Below, piece after piece: positions 21,381 to 29,783 of a DNA stretch of 64,000 nucleotides (position 1 is the first letter of the stretch; every line of letters begins with the position of its first letter). Source of the stretch: Planctomycetota bacterium (GTDB lineage: Bacteria > Planctomycetota > UBA1135 > GCA-002686595). The stretch is taken from the NCBI GenBank assembly GCA_021413885.1, contig JAIOPM010000038.1:62001-126000 (forward strand). The letters run 5' to 3'. Under the pieces are notes generated by a model. It searched no databases. It saw nothing but the letters and a program-made list of their open reading frames with translations, and was not told the DNA's origin. A program made the translations under genes and the position numbers.

Positions 21381-23297
21381 TCAAGGGAGGCTGTGCGCGG
21401 CGACCGCGGCGTCGTAACCCGCGAGGACGAGCGCCGCGACCCGCGGCTCCTCGTTCGCGACGAAGAGCGCTGCGCGCTCGCGGCTCGCCCAGAGCGGCGG
21501 CGGCATCGGCTTCCAGTACACGAGGTCGGCCACCTGTCCGTCGCCGAGCGCGCCGAAGAGCCGCCAACCGAAGCCGCGCCAGAACGCGTCGGAGAAGTTC
21601 GCGCCGCGCAGACCATCGAGCTCGGCGCGCAACACGTCCTCGCTCGCGACGAAGCCCGAACCGAAGCGCCCGGCAGCTTCCTCGAGCAACGCGCGGTCGG
21701 CGTCCGGCCGGGTCGCGAGCGCTTCCACGCGCGTGCGCAACGTGCCGCCGAGGCGCTTCTTCAATGGCCGCCCGAAACCGAGCAACAGCTCGCCGCTCGG
21801 ATCGAGCGCACGCGCTTCCGCGATCGCGTCGTCGAGCGCAAGACTCGGCGCCGTCCACACCTGCTCGCCGACGTTCGCCGCGAGCCACGACCGCGCCGGT
21901 TCGCGGAACGCGAACGCGACGCGCACGCGCGCGCCGCGTTCGAGCTGGGTGCGCGGCAGCACGGTGCCGAGCCAGAAGCGATAGTCGTAGCCCTTGCGCT
22001 GGACGAGGATCTGCACGCGCTCGGCCGCGGTTCCTCCCGCGCCCGCGCGCGACTCGCCCTGCAGATCGCCGGCTCCGGCGACCAGCGCGAGCCAAGTCGC
22101 GAGGCCGAGCACGACGCGGCGGCCTCCGCGGTTCGCGAACCCCGCCGCCGCGACGACGACACACGCCATCCACGCCGGACAGAGTCGATTCAAACGGAAG
22201 TAGTGGTAGACCTGCCCCACCGTGAAACCGGACGCGAGGTAGCCGACGAGGAAGAGCGCGAACGCCGCGAGCACGAGGCCGCCCGCGTGACGTGCTTCGC
22301 GTGAACCGCGCCGCAAATTCCACGCACCGACGCACGCGGCGAACGGCAACGCGAAGACGCCGACCAGATCCCACGCGCTTCGACCGGCGACGACGCTCGT
22401 CCAGAACGCGGCGAGCAACTCGAGCTTCGACGTCCCGGGCGCCGCCGCTCCCGCGTCGACGAGCTCGCTCTTCGCCGCGCCCTCCGCGCCGCCGAGCACG
22501 TCGGTGCCGTGGATGTCGAAGACGGCCCAGCCGGTGTGCCACGCCATGTACGCCATCGGCGCGAGCCCGAGCATCGCGCCGAGCAACGCCCACGGCGCCG
22601 CCGAGACGAACCGCGCGCGCGCGCGCCACGCGAGCCACATGGCCGCCGGCAAGATCGTCAACGCGCACTGGTACGAGAAGTAGAGCCCGAACCCCGACAC
22701 GAGCCCGAAGGCGAACCAGCGTCGCGCGCGAGGCTCGGGCTCGAAACCGATCGACAACGCGACGTGCAGGATCGCGAGCGAGAAGAGCAACGCTTGGTAG
22801 TGGATGCCTAGGTCGAGCAGCCCGAGCTTCTGCATGCTCGCCGGCGCGAACACGTAGAGCGCCGCGAACGCGTGCGCCGCCGTCGCGCCGAACCAGCGGC
22901 TCATGAACACGCCGCCCATCCACAAGATCGCGACGCCGAAGAACAACGCGACGAGCTTCAGCGCGAGCAAGTTCTCGCCGACCGCCGCGAACGCGAGCGC
23001 GTTCAAGTGACTGGTGACGAACCCGCCGCCTTCGTACGGATGGAAGGCGAGTTGCCAGTGCTCGAGCGGCACGCCGTCGCGCCAAGCCTTCGCCGCCGCG
23101 CCCTTGGCGAACTCCTCGCCGTACATGAAGACGTCGGCGAGCTGCACGACGAGCCAACCGCGCGCGGCGACGAAGACCGCCGTCCAGAGCGCGAGCGCCG
23201 TCGCACCGAATCGTCTAGGACCTGCCGCGTTCACCGCGGGCCGAAGGATCCCAAAGCGACCGGCGGTTGCAAGGGCGAGCGGGGCTCGGCCCGACAT
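21381..23297 (-). CDS. Polytopic membrane protein, GT-C glycosyltransferase-like
   Basis: About 638 residues from the ATG at 23297; a GTG at 23234 is a possible shorter start, and neither has a well-spaced ribosome site. Around ten membrane helices fill the first two thirds (for example ALALWTAVFVAARGWLVVQL and LLALKLVALFFGVAILWMGG). An acidic loop (MYGEEFAKGAAAKAW) follows the first helix, as in GT-C lipid-linked sugar transferases of the ArnT/PMT type. The last 200 residues are soluble. The similarity is of layout rather than of specific motifs, so the enzyme activity is inference. It is convergent with the radical SAM gene and divergent from the FG-GAP gene. Confidence 0.55.
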   Translation of the reverse strand: MSGRAPLALATAGRFGILRPAVNAAGPRRFGATALALWTAVFVAARGWLVVQLADVFMYGEEFAKGAAAKAWRDGVPLEHWQLAFHPYEGGGFVTSHLNALAFAAVGENLLALKLVALFFGVAILWMGGVFMSRWFGATAAHAFAALYVFAPASMQKLGLLDLGIHYQALLFSLAILHVALSIGFEPEPRARRWFAFGLVSGFGLYFSYQCALTILPAAMWLAWRARARFVSAAPWALLGAMLGLAPMAYMAWHTGWAVFDIHGTDVLGGAEGAAKSELVDAGAAAPGTSKLELLAAFWTSVVAGRSAWDLVGVFALPFAACVGAWNLRRGSREARHAGGLVLAAFALFLVGYLASGFTVGQVYHYFRLNRLCPAWMACVVVAAAGFANRGGRRVVLGLATWLALVAGAGDLQGESRAGAGGTAAERVQILVQRKGYDYRFWLGTVLPRTQLERGARVRVAFAFREPARSWLAANVGEQVWTAPSLALDDAIAEARALDPSGELLLGFGRPLKKRLGGTLRTRVEALATRPDADRALLEEAAGRFGSGFVASEDVLRAELDGLRGANFSDAFWRGFGWRLFGALGDGQVADLVYWKPMPPPLWASRERAALFVANEEPRVAALVLAGYDAAVAAHSLP

Positions 23298-23423
23298 CCT
23301 CCGCAAGTCGCCGATCACGAAGGACCGCGCGCCCCCTAGAATGTCGACGAGCGACGAGGGATCGGTCACGCCGTCGAGACTCCGACGGCCTGCGCGGAGC
23401 CGTCCGCGAGAAGGAACCGCTGC
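23298..23423. other. Divergent intergenic region
   Basis: This stretch separates the membrane protein gene (leftward) from the FG-GAP gene (rightward). It should hold both promoters. No clear repeat or ribosome site decides the leftward start. The sequence AGAAGGA near 23409 lies upstream of the rightward ATG. Confidence 0.35.
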
Positions 23424-26078
23424 ATGTGCTCCAAACAATGGATCGCGGGTATTCGGTCGGTGGTGGTCTTCGGCGCGGTCGCGGTCTGCGCGGCGAAGAC
23501 GAGCAGAGCGGCGCAGGAGCTCTTCCCCAACCCGCACCTGAAGGTGGTCGGCGCTCCCGCCGGTTCCGACGCCGCGGACTTCGACGGCGACGGACGCTTG
23601 GATCTCGCGACGGTCGACGGGCTCGGTCAACCGCGCAGTTTCCACGGTCTCGGCCAAGGTCGTTTCGCGGCCGCCGCCGCGTTCGGCGCGCCGGTGTTCA
23701 ACCTGCGGCTCGTCGGCGCCGGCGACGTGAACGGCGACGGCAAAGCGGACGTCTGCGCGGCCCAGACGCCGGGGCTCTTCTTCACATACCTCGGCGACGG
23801 ACTCGGCGCGTTTCCGCACGACGTGACCTCGCCGACGTCGCCGATCGGGAGCTTCGAGACGCTGGCCGATCTGAACGGCGACGGGCGCGCCGATCTCGTG
23901 TACGTGCTGTGGGGACAGGCGCAGACGCTCGCGGTCCGCACGGGCAACGCGGCCGGTCGCTTCGATGCGCCGGTGACGTCGACGTTGAGCGGCTCGGGCC
24001 TGAGTCTCGCGTTGCTGCGCATCGGCGACGCGGACGGCGACGCCCGGGTCGACGTGCTCGGTGCGTTCGGCGCGCAGGGCGTGTACACGCAGATCCAAGT
24101 GGGACTCGGCGACGGCGCAGGCGGGTTCTCCCAAGGCTTCGCATTCACGCCGCCGCAGGCGTTCGATGCTTTCGGTGTCGCGGACGTCGACGGCGACGAC
24201 GAGCTCGATCTCGTCTACGCCGGCGCCTCGCAGCTGCGCGTCCTGCTCGCCGACGGCGCGGGAGGTTTCACCGCGGGTCCGATCTCGAACGCGCCGGGGC
24301 TCCTGAACGAGGTCGACGCGGGCGATCTCGACGCCGACGGCGACGTCGACTTGGTCGCGACCACGACGCACGGCGCGCTCGAGGGCGCATGGGTGTTCTT
24401 CAACGACGGGAACGGCAACTTCTCGCTCGCCGCGCACCATCAAGTCGCGAGCTCGACGGGCAATCCGCGACTGCGCGACGTCACGGGCGACGGCCGACTC
24501 GATCTGCTCGTCGACGCCGGATTCACGGGTTCCATCTCGCTCCTCGCAAACGAGGGCGCGGGCGGATTCCGAGCTTCGATCGCGTCCGTCACGCACGCGC
24601 CGGCGTCACCGAGCAACAACGGCGCGAGACTCGCCGCTGGCGATCTGGATCACGACGGCGTCGACGACCTCGTGCTCGCCGGCAACGGGATCACGGTGCT
24701 GCTCGGGAGTCCGAGCGGAGCTTTCACGGCGCTGCCCTCGACGGGCGTCCCGTTCTCGTGCACGTCGGCGGTCGTCGCCGATGTCGACGGCAACGGAGAT
24801 CCGGACGTGGTCGCCACGTCGAACGCACCGACCGGTCCGTATCCCCAGTACGTCCTGCTGGGCGACGGCCACGGAGGGCTGACGCCGGCGGCGCCGTTCC
24901 ACAGCTTCGGCCATCGCCTGATCGACGTCGAGCTCGGCGACCTCGACGGCAACGGCACGGTCGACGCCGCCGGCATCGCGGGCACCGCGTCCAACCTGAT
25001 CGACGTCTTCAAGGGCAACGGCGCAGGCGGGTTCGGGCTCCCGACGTCCGTCTTCGCCGGGAACGCTCCCGTCGATCTCGCGTTCGCGGATCTGGAGCAC
25101 GACGGCGATCTCGATCTGCTCGCCGCCAATTACCTCTCGAACGACTGCACGATCCTCCGCAACGACGCGTCGGGGAACTTCGCACCGTCGACACTCGGGC
25201 TCGGTCTGCGACCGCTCGCTCTCGCGATCGGCGACGTGAACGGCGATGGCAAATCGGATCTCGCCGTCGCAGGTCTCGGCGGCTCGGGGTCGGGCGCGGC
25301 TGCCGCGGTCGCGTTCGGCGACGGCTTCGGAGCCTTCGCCGCGCCGATCGCGCTGTCGGCGCCGCCCATCTCGGGTTTCGAGGACGTCGTGGTCGGCGAT
25401 TTCGACGGGGACGGACGAACGGACGTCGGGGCGTCGGGCGCGAGCGCCCTGGTGGTCTGGCGAGCCGACGGCCTCGGAGGCTTCGAAACCGCGCGAGTCT
25501 TCGGCGCGGGCGGCGAGGGTGCATCGTCCTTGATCGGTTCGGATCTCGACGCCGACGGCAAGGTCGATCTCGTCGCTCGGCACGCGACGACCGACACGGT
25601 CTCGGCCCATCTCTCGACGGGCATGGTGCTCGCGCCGACCGTCTACTGCACCGCGAAGATCAACTCGCTGGGCTGCACGCCAGCGATCGGCTGGAGCGGC
25701 GTGCAGAGCGCGACCGCGAGCGGCGGTTTCGACGTGCGCGCGACGAACGTGCGCAACCGGAAATTCGGGTTGCTCGTGCACAGCGTGACCGGCCGCAGCG
25801 CGTCCCCTTTCACCGGCGGTTTCCTGTGCGTGCGCGCGCCCGTTCTGCGCTCGCCGCTGCTGCACTCCGGCGGGAGCTCGGGCGGGAGCGACTGCTCGGG
25901 CGTCTACTCGATCGACCTGAACGCGTTCGCGGCGGGCGCGCTCGGCGGGCATCCGGCGAGCGCGCTGCGCGCCCCCGGCACGGCGGTCACGTGCGAATTC
26001 TGGGGACGCGATCCGGGTTTCGCGCCGCCGAACGACACGACATTGTCGGACGCGCTCGAGTACACCGTCGCGCCGTGA
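23424..26078 (+). CDS. Secreted FG-GAP/VCBS repeat protein with shared C-terminal domain
   Basis: An 884-residue exported protein. The signal peptide is about residues 1-30 (hydrophobic [13 protein letters not shown], cleavage near SRAAQ). I count fourteen calcium-loop repeats of the DxDxDGxxDL type (first [11 protein letters not shown], last [11 protein letters not shown]), spaced about 45-60 residues apart. Fourteen is the number for two seven-bladed beta-propellers. From about residue 740 to the end is a separate domain opening with [11 protein letters not shown] and closing with FWGRDP and YTVAP, which also ends the protein at 34343-35656. It is probably a surface or adhesive protein. It stands alone between divergent and convergent genes. 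Confidence 0.88.
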   Translation: MCSKQWIAGIRSVVVFGAVAVCAAKTSRAAQELFPNPHLKVVGAPAGSDAADFDGDGRLDLATVDGLGQPRSFHGLGQGRFAAAAAFGAPVFNLRLVGAGDVNGDGKADVCAAQTPGLFFTYLGDGLGAFPHDVTSPTSPIGSFETLADLNGDGRADLVYVLWGQAQTLAVRTGNAAGRFDAPVTSTLSGSGLSLALLRIGDADGDARVDVLGAFGAQGVYTQIQVGLGDGAGGFSQGFAFTPPQAFDAFGVADVDGDDELDLVYAGASQLRVLLADGAGGFTAGPISNAPGLLNEVDAGDLDADGDVDLVATTTHGALEGAWVFFNDGNGNFSLAAHHQVASSTGNPRLRDVTGDGRLDLLVDAGFTGSISLLANEGAGGFRASIASVTHAPASPSNNGARLAAGDLDHDGVDDLVLAGNGITVLLGSPSGAFTALPSTGVPFSCTSAVVADVDGNGDPDVVATSNAPTGPYPQYVLLGDGHGGLTPAAPFHSFGHRLIDVELGDLDGNGTVDAAGIAGTASNLIDVFKGNGAGGFGLPTSVFAGNAPVDLAFADLEHDGDLDLLAANYLSNDCTILRNDASGNFAPSTLGLGLRPLALAIGDVNGDGKSDLAVAGLGGSGSGAAAAVAFGDGFGAFAAPIALSAPPISGFEDVVVGDFDGDGRTDVGASGASALVVWRADGLGGFETARVFGAGGEGASSLIGSDLDADGKVDLVARHATTDTVSAHLSTGMVLAPTVYCTAKINSLGCTPAIGWSGVQSATASGGFDVRATNVRNRKFGLLVHSVTGRSASPFTGGFLCVRAPVLRSPLLHSGGSSGGSDCSGVYSIDLNAFAAGALGGHPASALRAPGTAVTCEFWGRDPGFAPPNDTTLSDALEYTVAP

Positions 26079-26087
26079 GCTCCGCGA

Positions 26088-26738
26088 TCAGCGCTTGACG
26101 CCGAACCACAGGCCGTCGCCGAGCGGCACGATCAACGCCTCGAACGCGCGGTCCGCGGCGAGTTCCTCGTTGAACGCGCGAACCGCGGCGACCTCGCCGT
26201 CGACCGCTCCGGCATCGAACAAGCGACCGAACGCGAACGCGTTGTCGACGCACAAGAGTCCGCCGGGCCGCAGGATGCGCTTCGCCTCGCGCAGGTAGAG
26301 CGTGTAACTCGCCTTGTCGGCGTCGAGAAACAGCGCGTCGGCGCTCTCGGCTGCGAGTTCGGCGAGACGCATCGTCCCCGCGCCGCGGCGAAGCTCGATG
26401 CGCGCGCCGACGTCGGAGCGCCGGATCCAGGCCTCCGCGAAATCGGCGTGGCGCGGATCGAGCTCGATCGTGATCACGCGCCCGTTCTCCGGCAGCGCGC
26501 GCGCCATCGCGATCGCCGAGTAGCCCGCGAGCGTGCCGACCTCGACCACCGCGCGAGCCCGCGCGGCGCGCAACGCGACTTGGAGGAAGCTCGCCTGTTC
26601 CGGCGCGATCCAGATCGCGGGCAAGCCCGCTTCACGCGCCGCGACTTTCAGCGAGCGCAGGAAGTCGTCCTCGCCGCGCGAACGGGCGCGCAGGTACTCG
26701 GCGTAACGCGGATCGGTGGCGGACGGCTGTTCGGACAT
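26088..26738 (-). CDS. SAM-dependent O-methyltransferase
   Basis: A 216-residue class I methyltransferase of the catechol/caffeoyl-CoA O-methyltransferase family. It has the SAM loop VVEVGTLAGYSAIAMA, the acidic residue of motif II in VITIELDPRHADFA, and the metal-site pattern ADALFLDADKASYTLYL, followed by RPGGLLCVDNAF. The family methylates phenolic hydroxyls with a divalent metal; the substrate is unknown. The ATG at 26738 lies 2 bases after the stop of the B12-import ATPase, so it is probably the last gene of the riboswitch-led operon. A role in B12 metabolism is not obvious. Confidence 0.88.
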   Translation of the reverse strand: MSEQPSATDPRYAEYLRARSRGEDDFLRSLKVAAREAGLPAIWIAPEQASFLQVALRAARARAVVEVGTLAGYSAIAMARALPENGRVITIELDPRHADFAEAWIRRSDVGARIELRRGAGTMRLAELAAESADALFLDADKASYTLYLREAKRILRPGGLLCVDNAFAFGRLFDAGAVDGEVAAVRAFNEELAADRAFEALIVPLGDGLWFGVKR

Positions 26739-26740
26739 GC

Positions 26741-27526
26741 TCAACGCTCGTCGGCCCAAGGTACGACGATCGGCCGACCGCTGGAGAAACGCCCGAAGAA
26801 AAGGTGCGGACCGTAGACCGGCTCGAGCACCTCGGGCGTCAACACGCGATCGACGGCGCCGTCGGTCACCGTGCGGCCGTTCTGCATCACGAGCACGCGC
26901 GTCGCGAACTGGCTCGCGAGGTTGAGATCGTGCGTGACCACCAGCGCCGCGCGTCCGCCGGCGACCAAGTCGGCGATCGAACGGAACACGGCGAGTTGGT
27001 GCTCGGGATCGAGCGAGTTCGTCGGCTCGTCGACGAGCAACAGGCCCGCCTCTTGCGCGATCGCGCGCGCGACCAGCACGCGTTGACGCTGCCCGCCGGA
27101 GAGTTCGCTCATCAAACGATCCGCGACGTCGAACGAATCGCACCGTTCGAGACTCGAGCGCACGACCGCGCGATCGTGCTGCGTCGCGCTGCGCCAACGG
27201 CCGAGGTGCGCGTAGCGCCCGCCGAGCACGAAGTCGGACACGCGCACGTCGAGCAACCGCGGCAGGAACTGCGGCACGACCGCGATGCGGCACGCGCGTT
27301 CGCGCGGCGGCAGCGCGACGACGCCTTCGCCGTCGACGGTCACCGAGCCCGAAGAGGGCACGAGCAGGCCGGCGAGGCAGCGCAGGAACGTGCTCTTCCC
27401 CGAGCCGTTCGGACCGATCACGGCGACCAGTTCGCCGCGCGCGATCTCGACCGACGCGCCGGCGAGCGCGCGAATGCCGCCGTGGTATTCGAAGCAGAGG
27501 TCCTTGGCGACGAGGTGGTTCACCAT
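26741..27526 (-). CDS. btuD: Iron-siderophore/B12-type ABC ATPase (BtuD-like)
   Basis: A 261-residue ATPase. It has Walker A IGPNGSGKS, Q-loop VVPQFLPRL, signature LSGGQRQRVLVARAI, and Walker B LLLVDEPTNSLD with VTHDLNLA after it. The DLNLA following the switch His is typical of the FecE/FhuC/BtuD group. The start ATG at 27526 overlaps the end of the permease gene by 7 bases. It energises uptake of the ligand delivered by the permease and binding protein upstream. The gene symbol is assigned from the cobalamin riboswitch and operon context; the protein alone would equally fit iron-complex import. Confidence 0.88.
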   Translation of the reverse strand: MVNHLVAKDLCFEYHGGIRALAGASVEIARGELVAVIGPNGSGKSTFLRCLAGLLVPSSGSVTVDGEGVVALPPRERACRIAVVPQFLPRLLDVRVSDFVLGGRYAHLGRWRSATQHDRAVVRSSLERCDSFDVADRLMSELSGGQRQRVLVARAIAQEAGLLLVDEPTNSLDPEHQLAVFRSIADLVAGGRAALVVTHDLNLASQFATRVLVMQNGRTVTDGAVDRVLTPEVLEPVYGPHLFFGRFSSGRPIVVPWADER

Positions 27527-28590
27527 GCCGAGATCTCCCGGCGTTCGCGCACCAAGAGCACGAGGAAGAACGGCCCGCCGATCAACGACATCACCACGCC
27601 GGGCTGCAACGCCGCGTCGCCGAGCAACCAACGCTGCACGAACTCCGCGCCGAGCAGGAAGACCGCGCCGCCGAGAACGGAGAGCGGCAGCAACACGCGA
27701 TGGGACGCGCCGATCGCGAGGCGCACGAGGTGCGGCACGACCAACCCGACGAATGCGATCTGGCCCGCGACCGCGACCGCCGCCGACGCGGAGACCGCCG
27801 CCGCGAAGATCGCCGTCCACTTCAAGCGCGCGACGTCGACGCCGACCGCGGCCGCGTCGGACTCGCCGCCCTTCAGGAGATCGAGCTCGACCGCGGTGAA
27901 CGGGATGCACGCGAGCGCGAGCGCGAGCCCCGTGAACACGACGCCCGCGTGGTACCCGGTGCGATCGTCGAGCGTGCCGAACGTCCACGCGAGGATCGCG
28001 CGGCTGACCTCCCAGTTCGCGAGCGTCAACGACTGCAGCGCGGCGAAGAGTCCCGCGACGCACATGTTGACCGCGATGCCGGTCAAGAGCAACGCGGTGA
28101 CCGACGTGCGTCCCCCGCCGCTCGCGAGGTACACGACGATCGCCGTCGTCGCGAACGCGCCGATGAAACCGAACAACGGGATCAAGTACGCGCCGGCGTC
28201 GATGTGCTCGAGTACCAAGCGCGGCGCGTAGCCGCCGACGATCAACACGGCGACCGCCGCGCCGAGCGACGCGCCGCCGGTGACGCCGATCAACGACGGC
28301 GACGCGAGGCCGTTCTGGAAGAGCCCTTGGATGAAGCCGCCGGAGAGCGCGAGCGATGCACCGACGCCGATCGTCACCAACGCGCGCCACACACGCAGCT
28401 CGAGGATCGTCTGGACGGTCGCGACGTCGAGCGGCTTCCCGAGCCCGAGCATCGCGAGGATCCCGCGCCACGCGTCGGCCGGCGCGAAGCGCACGGTCGG
28501 TCCGATGCACGTCGACGCGAAGAAGAGGACGACGAGCAGGACGACGAACGACGCCGCGAAGATCCGGCTGCGGCGCGGCGACGGGTTCAC
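27520..28590 (-). CDS. btuC: FecCD-family permease, probable cobalamin importer (BtuC-like)
   Basis: A 356-residue inner-membrane permease with about ten helices. It shows the FecCD pattern: ELRVWRALVTIGVGASLALS, GLASPSLIGVTGGASLGAA, then TFGTLDD, GQIAFVGLVVPHLVR and a final GGPFFLVLLVR. The GTG start at 28590 forms GTGA with the stop of the binding-protein gene. Its partner ATPase overlaps it by 7 bases. The family imports vitamin B12, heme or iron-siderophores; the riboswitch before the operon favours B12. Confidence 0.9.
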   Translation of the reverse strand: MNPSPRRSRIFAASFVVLLVVLFFASTCIGPTVRFAPADAWRGILAMLGLGKPLDVATVQTILELRVWRALVTIGVGASLALSGGFIQGLFQNGLASPSLIGVTGGASLGAAVAVLIVGGYAPRLVLEHIDAGAYLIPLFGFIGAFATTAIVVYLASGGGRTSVTALLLTGIAVNMCVAGLFAALQSLTLANWEVSRAILAWTFGTLDDRTGYHAGVVFTGLALALACIPFTAVELDLLKGGESDAAAVGVDVARLKWTAIFAAAVSASAAVAVAGQIAFVGLVVPHLVRLAIGASHRVLLPLSVLGGAVFLLGAEFVQRWLLGDAALQPGVVMSLIGGPFFLVLLVRERREISAW

Positions 28591-29540
28591 TGTTTCGCCG
28601 CTCCCGAGGTGCGCGCGAGCAGCGCGTCGACTTCGGTCGAGAGCAATTCGGCTCCGTGCACCATCTCGTGGGAGCCGGTCGCGAAGAACCACGCGGGCAA
28701 CGGCAGGATGCGACGCTCGCGCACCGCGCGCAGTCCGGAGAGCGACGCTTCGTGCATCAGCAACTGCTCCGAAGCGCCGCCGCGGTCGCCGGCGCTGCTC
28801 GCGGGCGTCGACAGCGGCTCGCCGACGATGATGACGTCGGGGTCGAGCGTGATCAGCTCTTCGAACGAGATCGTCTGGTGCCCTTCGCGACCGGCGACCG
28901 CGACGACGTTGGTGACGCCCGCGAGCTCCATGATCTCGTCGATCGTCGTCTTCGAGCCCGCGGTCCAACCCTGCGAGCCGAAGTTCGAGTAGCACATCGC
29001 GCGCACCGCGTGCCGGCGCGAGGCGGTCTCGACGAGCGCGGCGACGCGTCGATCGAGATCGGCGACCAACGCTTCGGCCTTCGGCTTCAGGCCGATGCGC
29101 TCGCCGACCGCGAGCAACGCCGCGCGCGCGTCGCGCCAATTCGCGATCTCGCCGAGCTCGAACAACGCGACGCCGCCGTCCTTCAAGCGCTCGCTGGTGT
29201 CGCGCGATTGGTAGGGACACACGACGACGAGGTCGGGCGCGAGCGCGAGCAACGGCTCGGCCTGGTAGGCGTAGAAGCGCGGCGTCTTCGCCCAGCGTTG
29301 GTCGCTCGAGTGCAGGATCGAGTAATCGATCGCTTGTTCCGGCACGCCGGCGACGCGTTCGGGCCCGACCAACGCGCACACGAAGTCGACGGCGCTCGAA
29401 CTCGCCGGAACGATCCGCGTCGGCGGCACGGACGCCGCAACCGAGGCCGGGATGCCGACCGGAGCGGGTTCGCGTCGACACGCGCCGACGAAGAGGCCGC
29501 AAACGAGGAGCGCGAACAGCGCGCGCGAGGAGGAGATCAA
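28587..29540 (-). CDS. btuF: Periplasmic B12-type substrate-binding lipoprotein (BtuF-like)
   Basis: About 317 residues. The start is a TTG at 29540, with AAGGA 6 bases upstream; the open frame reaching 29663 runs through the riboswitch and is not translated sequence. The lipoprotein signal is LFALLVCGLFVGAC, with Cys in the lipobox. The body is a BtuF/FepB-type two-lobe binding protein (RIVPASSSAVDFVCALVG, ALAPDLVVVCPYQ, ELAGVTNVVA, ISFEELITLDPDVIIVGEP). It delivers ligand to the permease encoded next to it. No TonB-dependent outer-membrane receptor is in the window. Confidence 0.88.
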   Translation of the reverse strand: MISSSRALFALLVCGLFVGACRREPAPVGIPASVAASVPPTRIVPASSSAVDFVCALVGPERVAGVPEQAIDYSILHSSDQRWAKTPRFYAYQAEPLLALAPDLVVVCPYQSRDTSERLKDGGVALFELGEIANWRDARAALLAVGERIGLKPKAEALVADLDRRVAALVETASRRHAVRAMCYSNFGSQGWTAGSKTTIDEIMELAGVTNVVAVAGREGHQTISFEELITLDPDVIIVGEPLSTPASSAGDRGGASEQLLMHEASLSGLRAVRERRILPLPAWFFATGSHEMVHGAELLSTEVDALLARTSGAAKQ

Positions 29541-29574
29541 TGGAGTTCCTTGCGTCCGAAGGCGAAGTCTCGCC

Positions 29575-29690
29575 GCGGCGTGGGCATTCCGACTAGGCCG
29601 GCGACGTGTGTCGCGCGGCTCACGGTTGCGGGCCAGTCCCGGGATCACACCGGGTTCCCCCACACCTCCGACTTCGGAGGTTCGCGGCCG
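29575..29690 (-). ncRNA. Cobalamin riboswitch
   Basis: Read on the minus strand, the leader holds the conserved B12-riboswitch core in order: GGGAACCCGGTGTGATCC, then GGACTGGCCCGCAACCGTGA (complement of 29620-29639), and the B12-box-like AGTCGGAATGCCC (complement of 29582-29594). A paired stem (CCTCCGA with TCGGAGG) opens the element. Between it and the TTG start of btuF lie a GGCGA/TCGCC hairpin (29561-29574) and the AAGGA ribosome site, a plausible expression platform. High cobalamin should therefore repress the import operon. Boundaries are approximate, and a covariance-model search would confirm them. Confidence 0.87.
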
Positions 29691-29783
29691 AGTTGTCAGC
29701 GTGGAGGGATATCGGACCCGGCGCGGACTGTCAACGTCGCCGACGTTCGGCCGCGGTTCCGCCGCCTTTCGTTCGGGGAGGAG

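Noticed and set aside
23298..24596. Minus-strand extension of the membrane-protein frame
   Set aside because: It is antisense to the FG-GAP gene and its translation is mirror-like Arg/Val/Glu repeats.
23580..25600. CRISPR or tandem DNA repeat in the FG-GAP gene
   Set aside because: The periodicity is at protein level (calcium loops of variable spacing); the DNA copies differ and there are no uniform spacers.
29541..29663. N-terminal extension of the btuF frame
   Set aside because: This stretch encodes the cobalamin riboswitch and the signal peptide begins only after the TTG at 29540.
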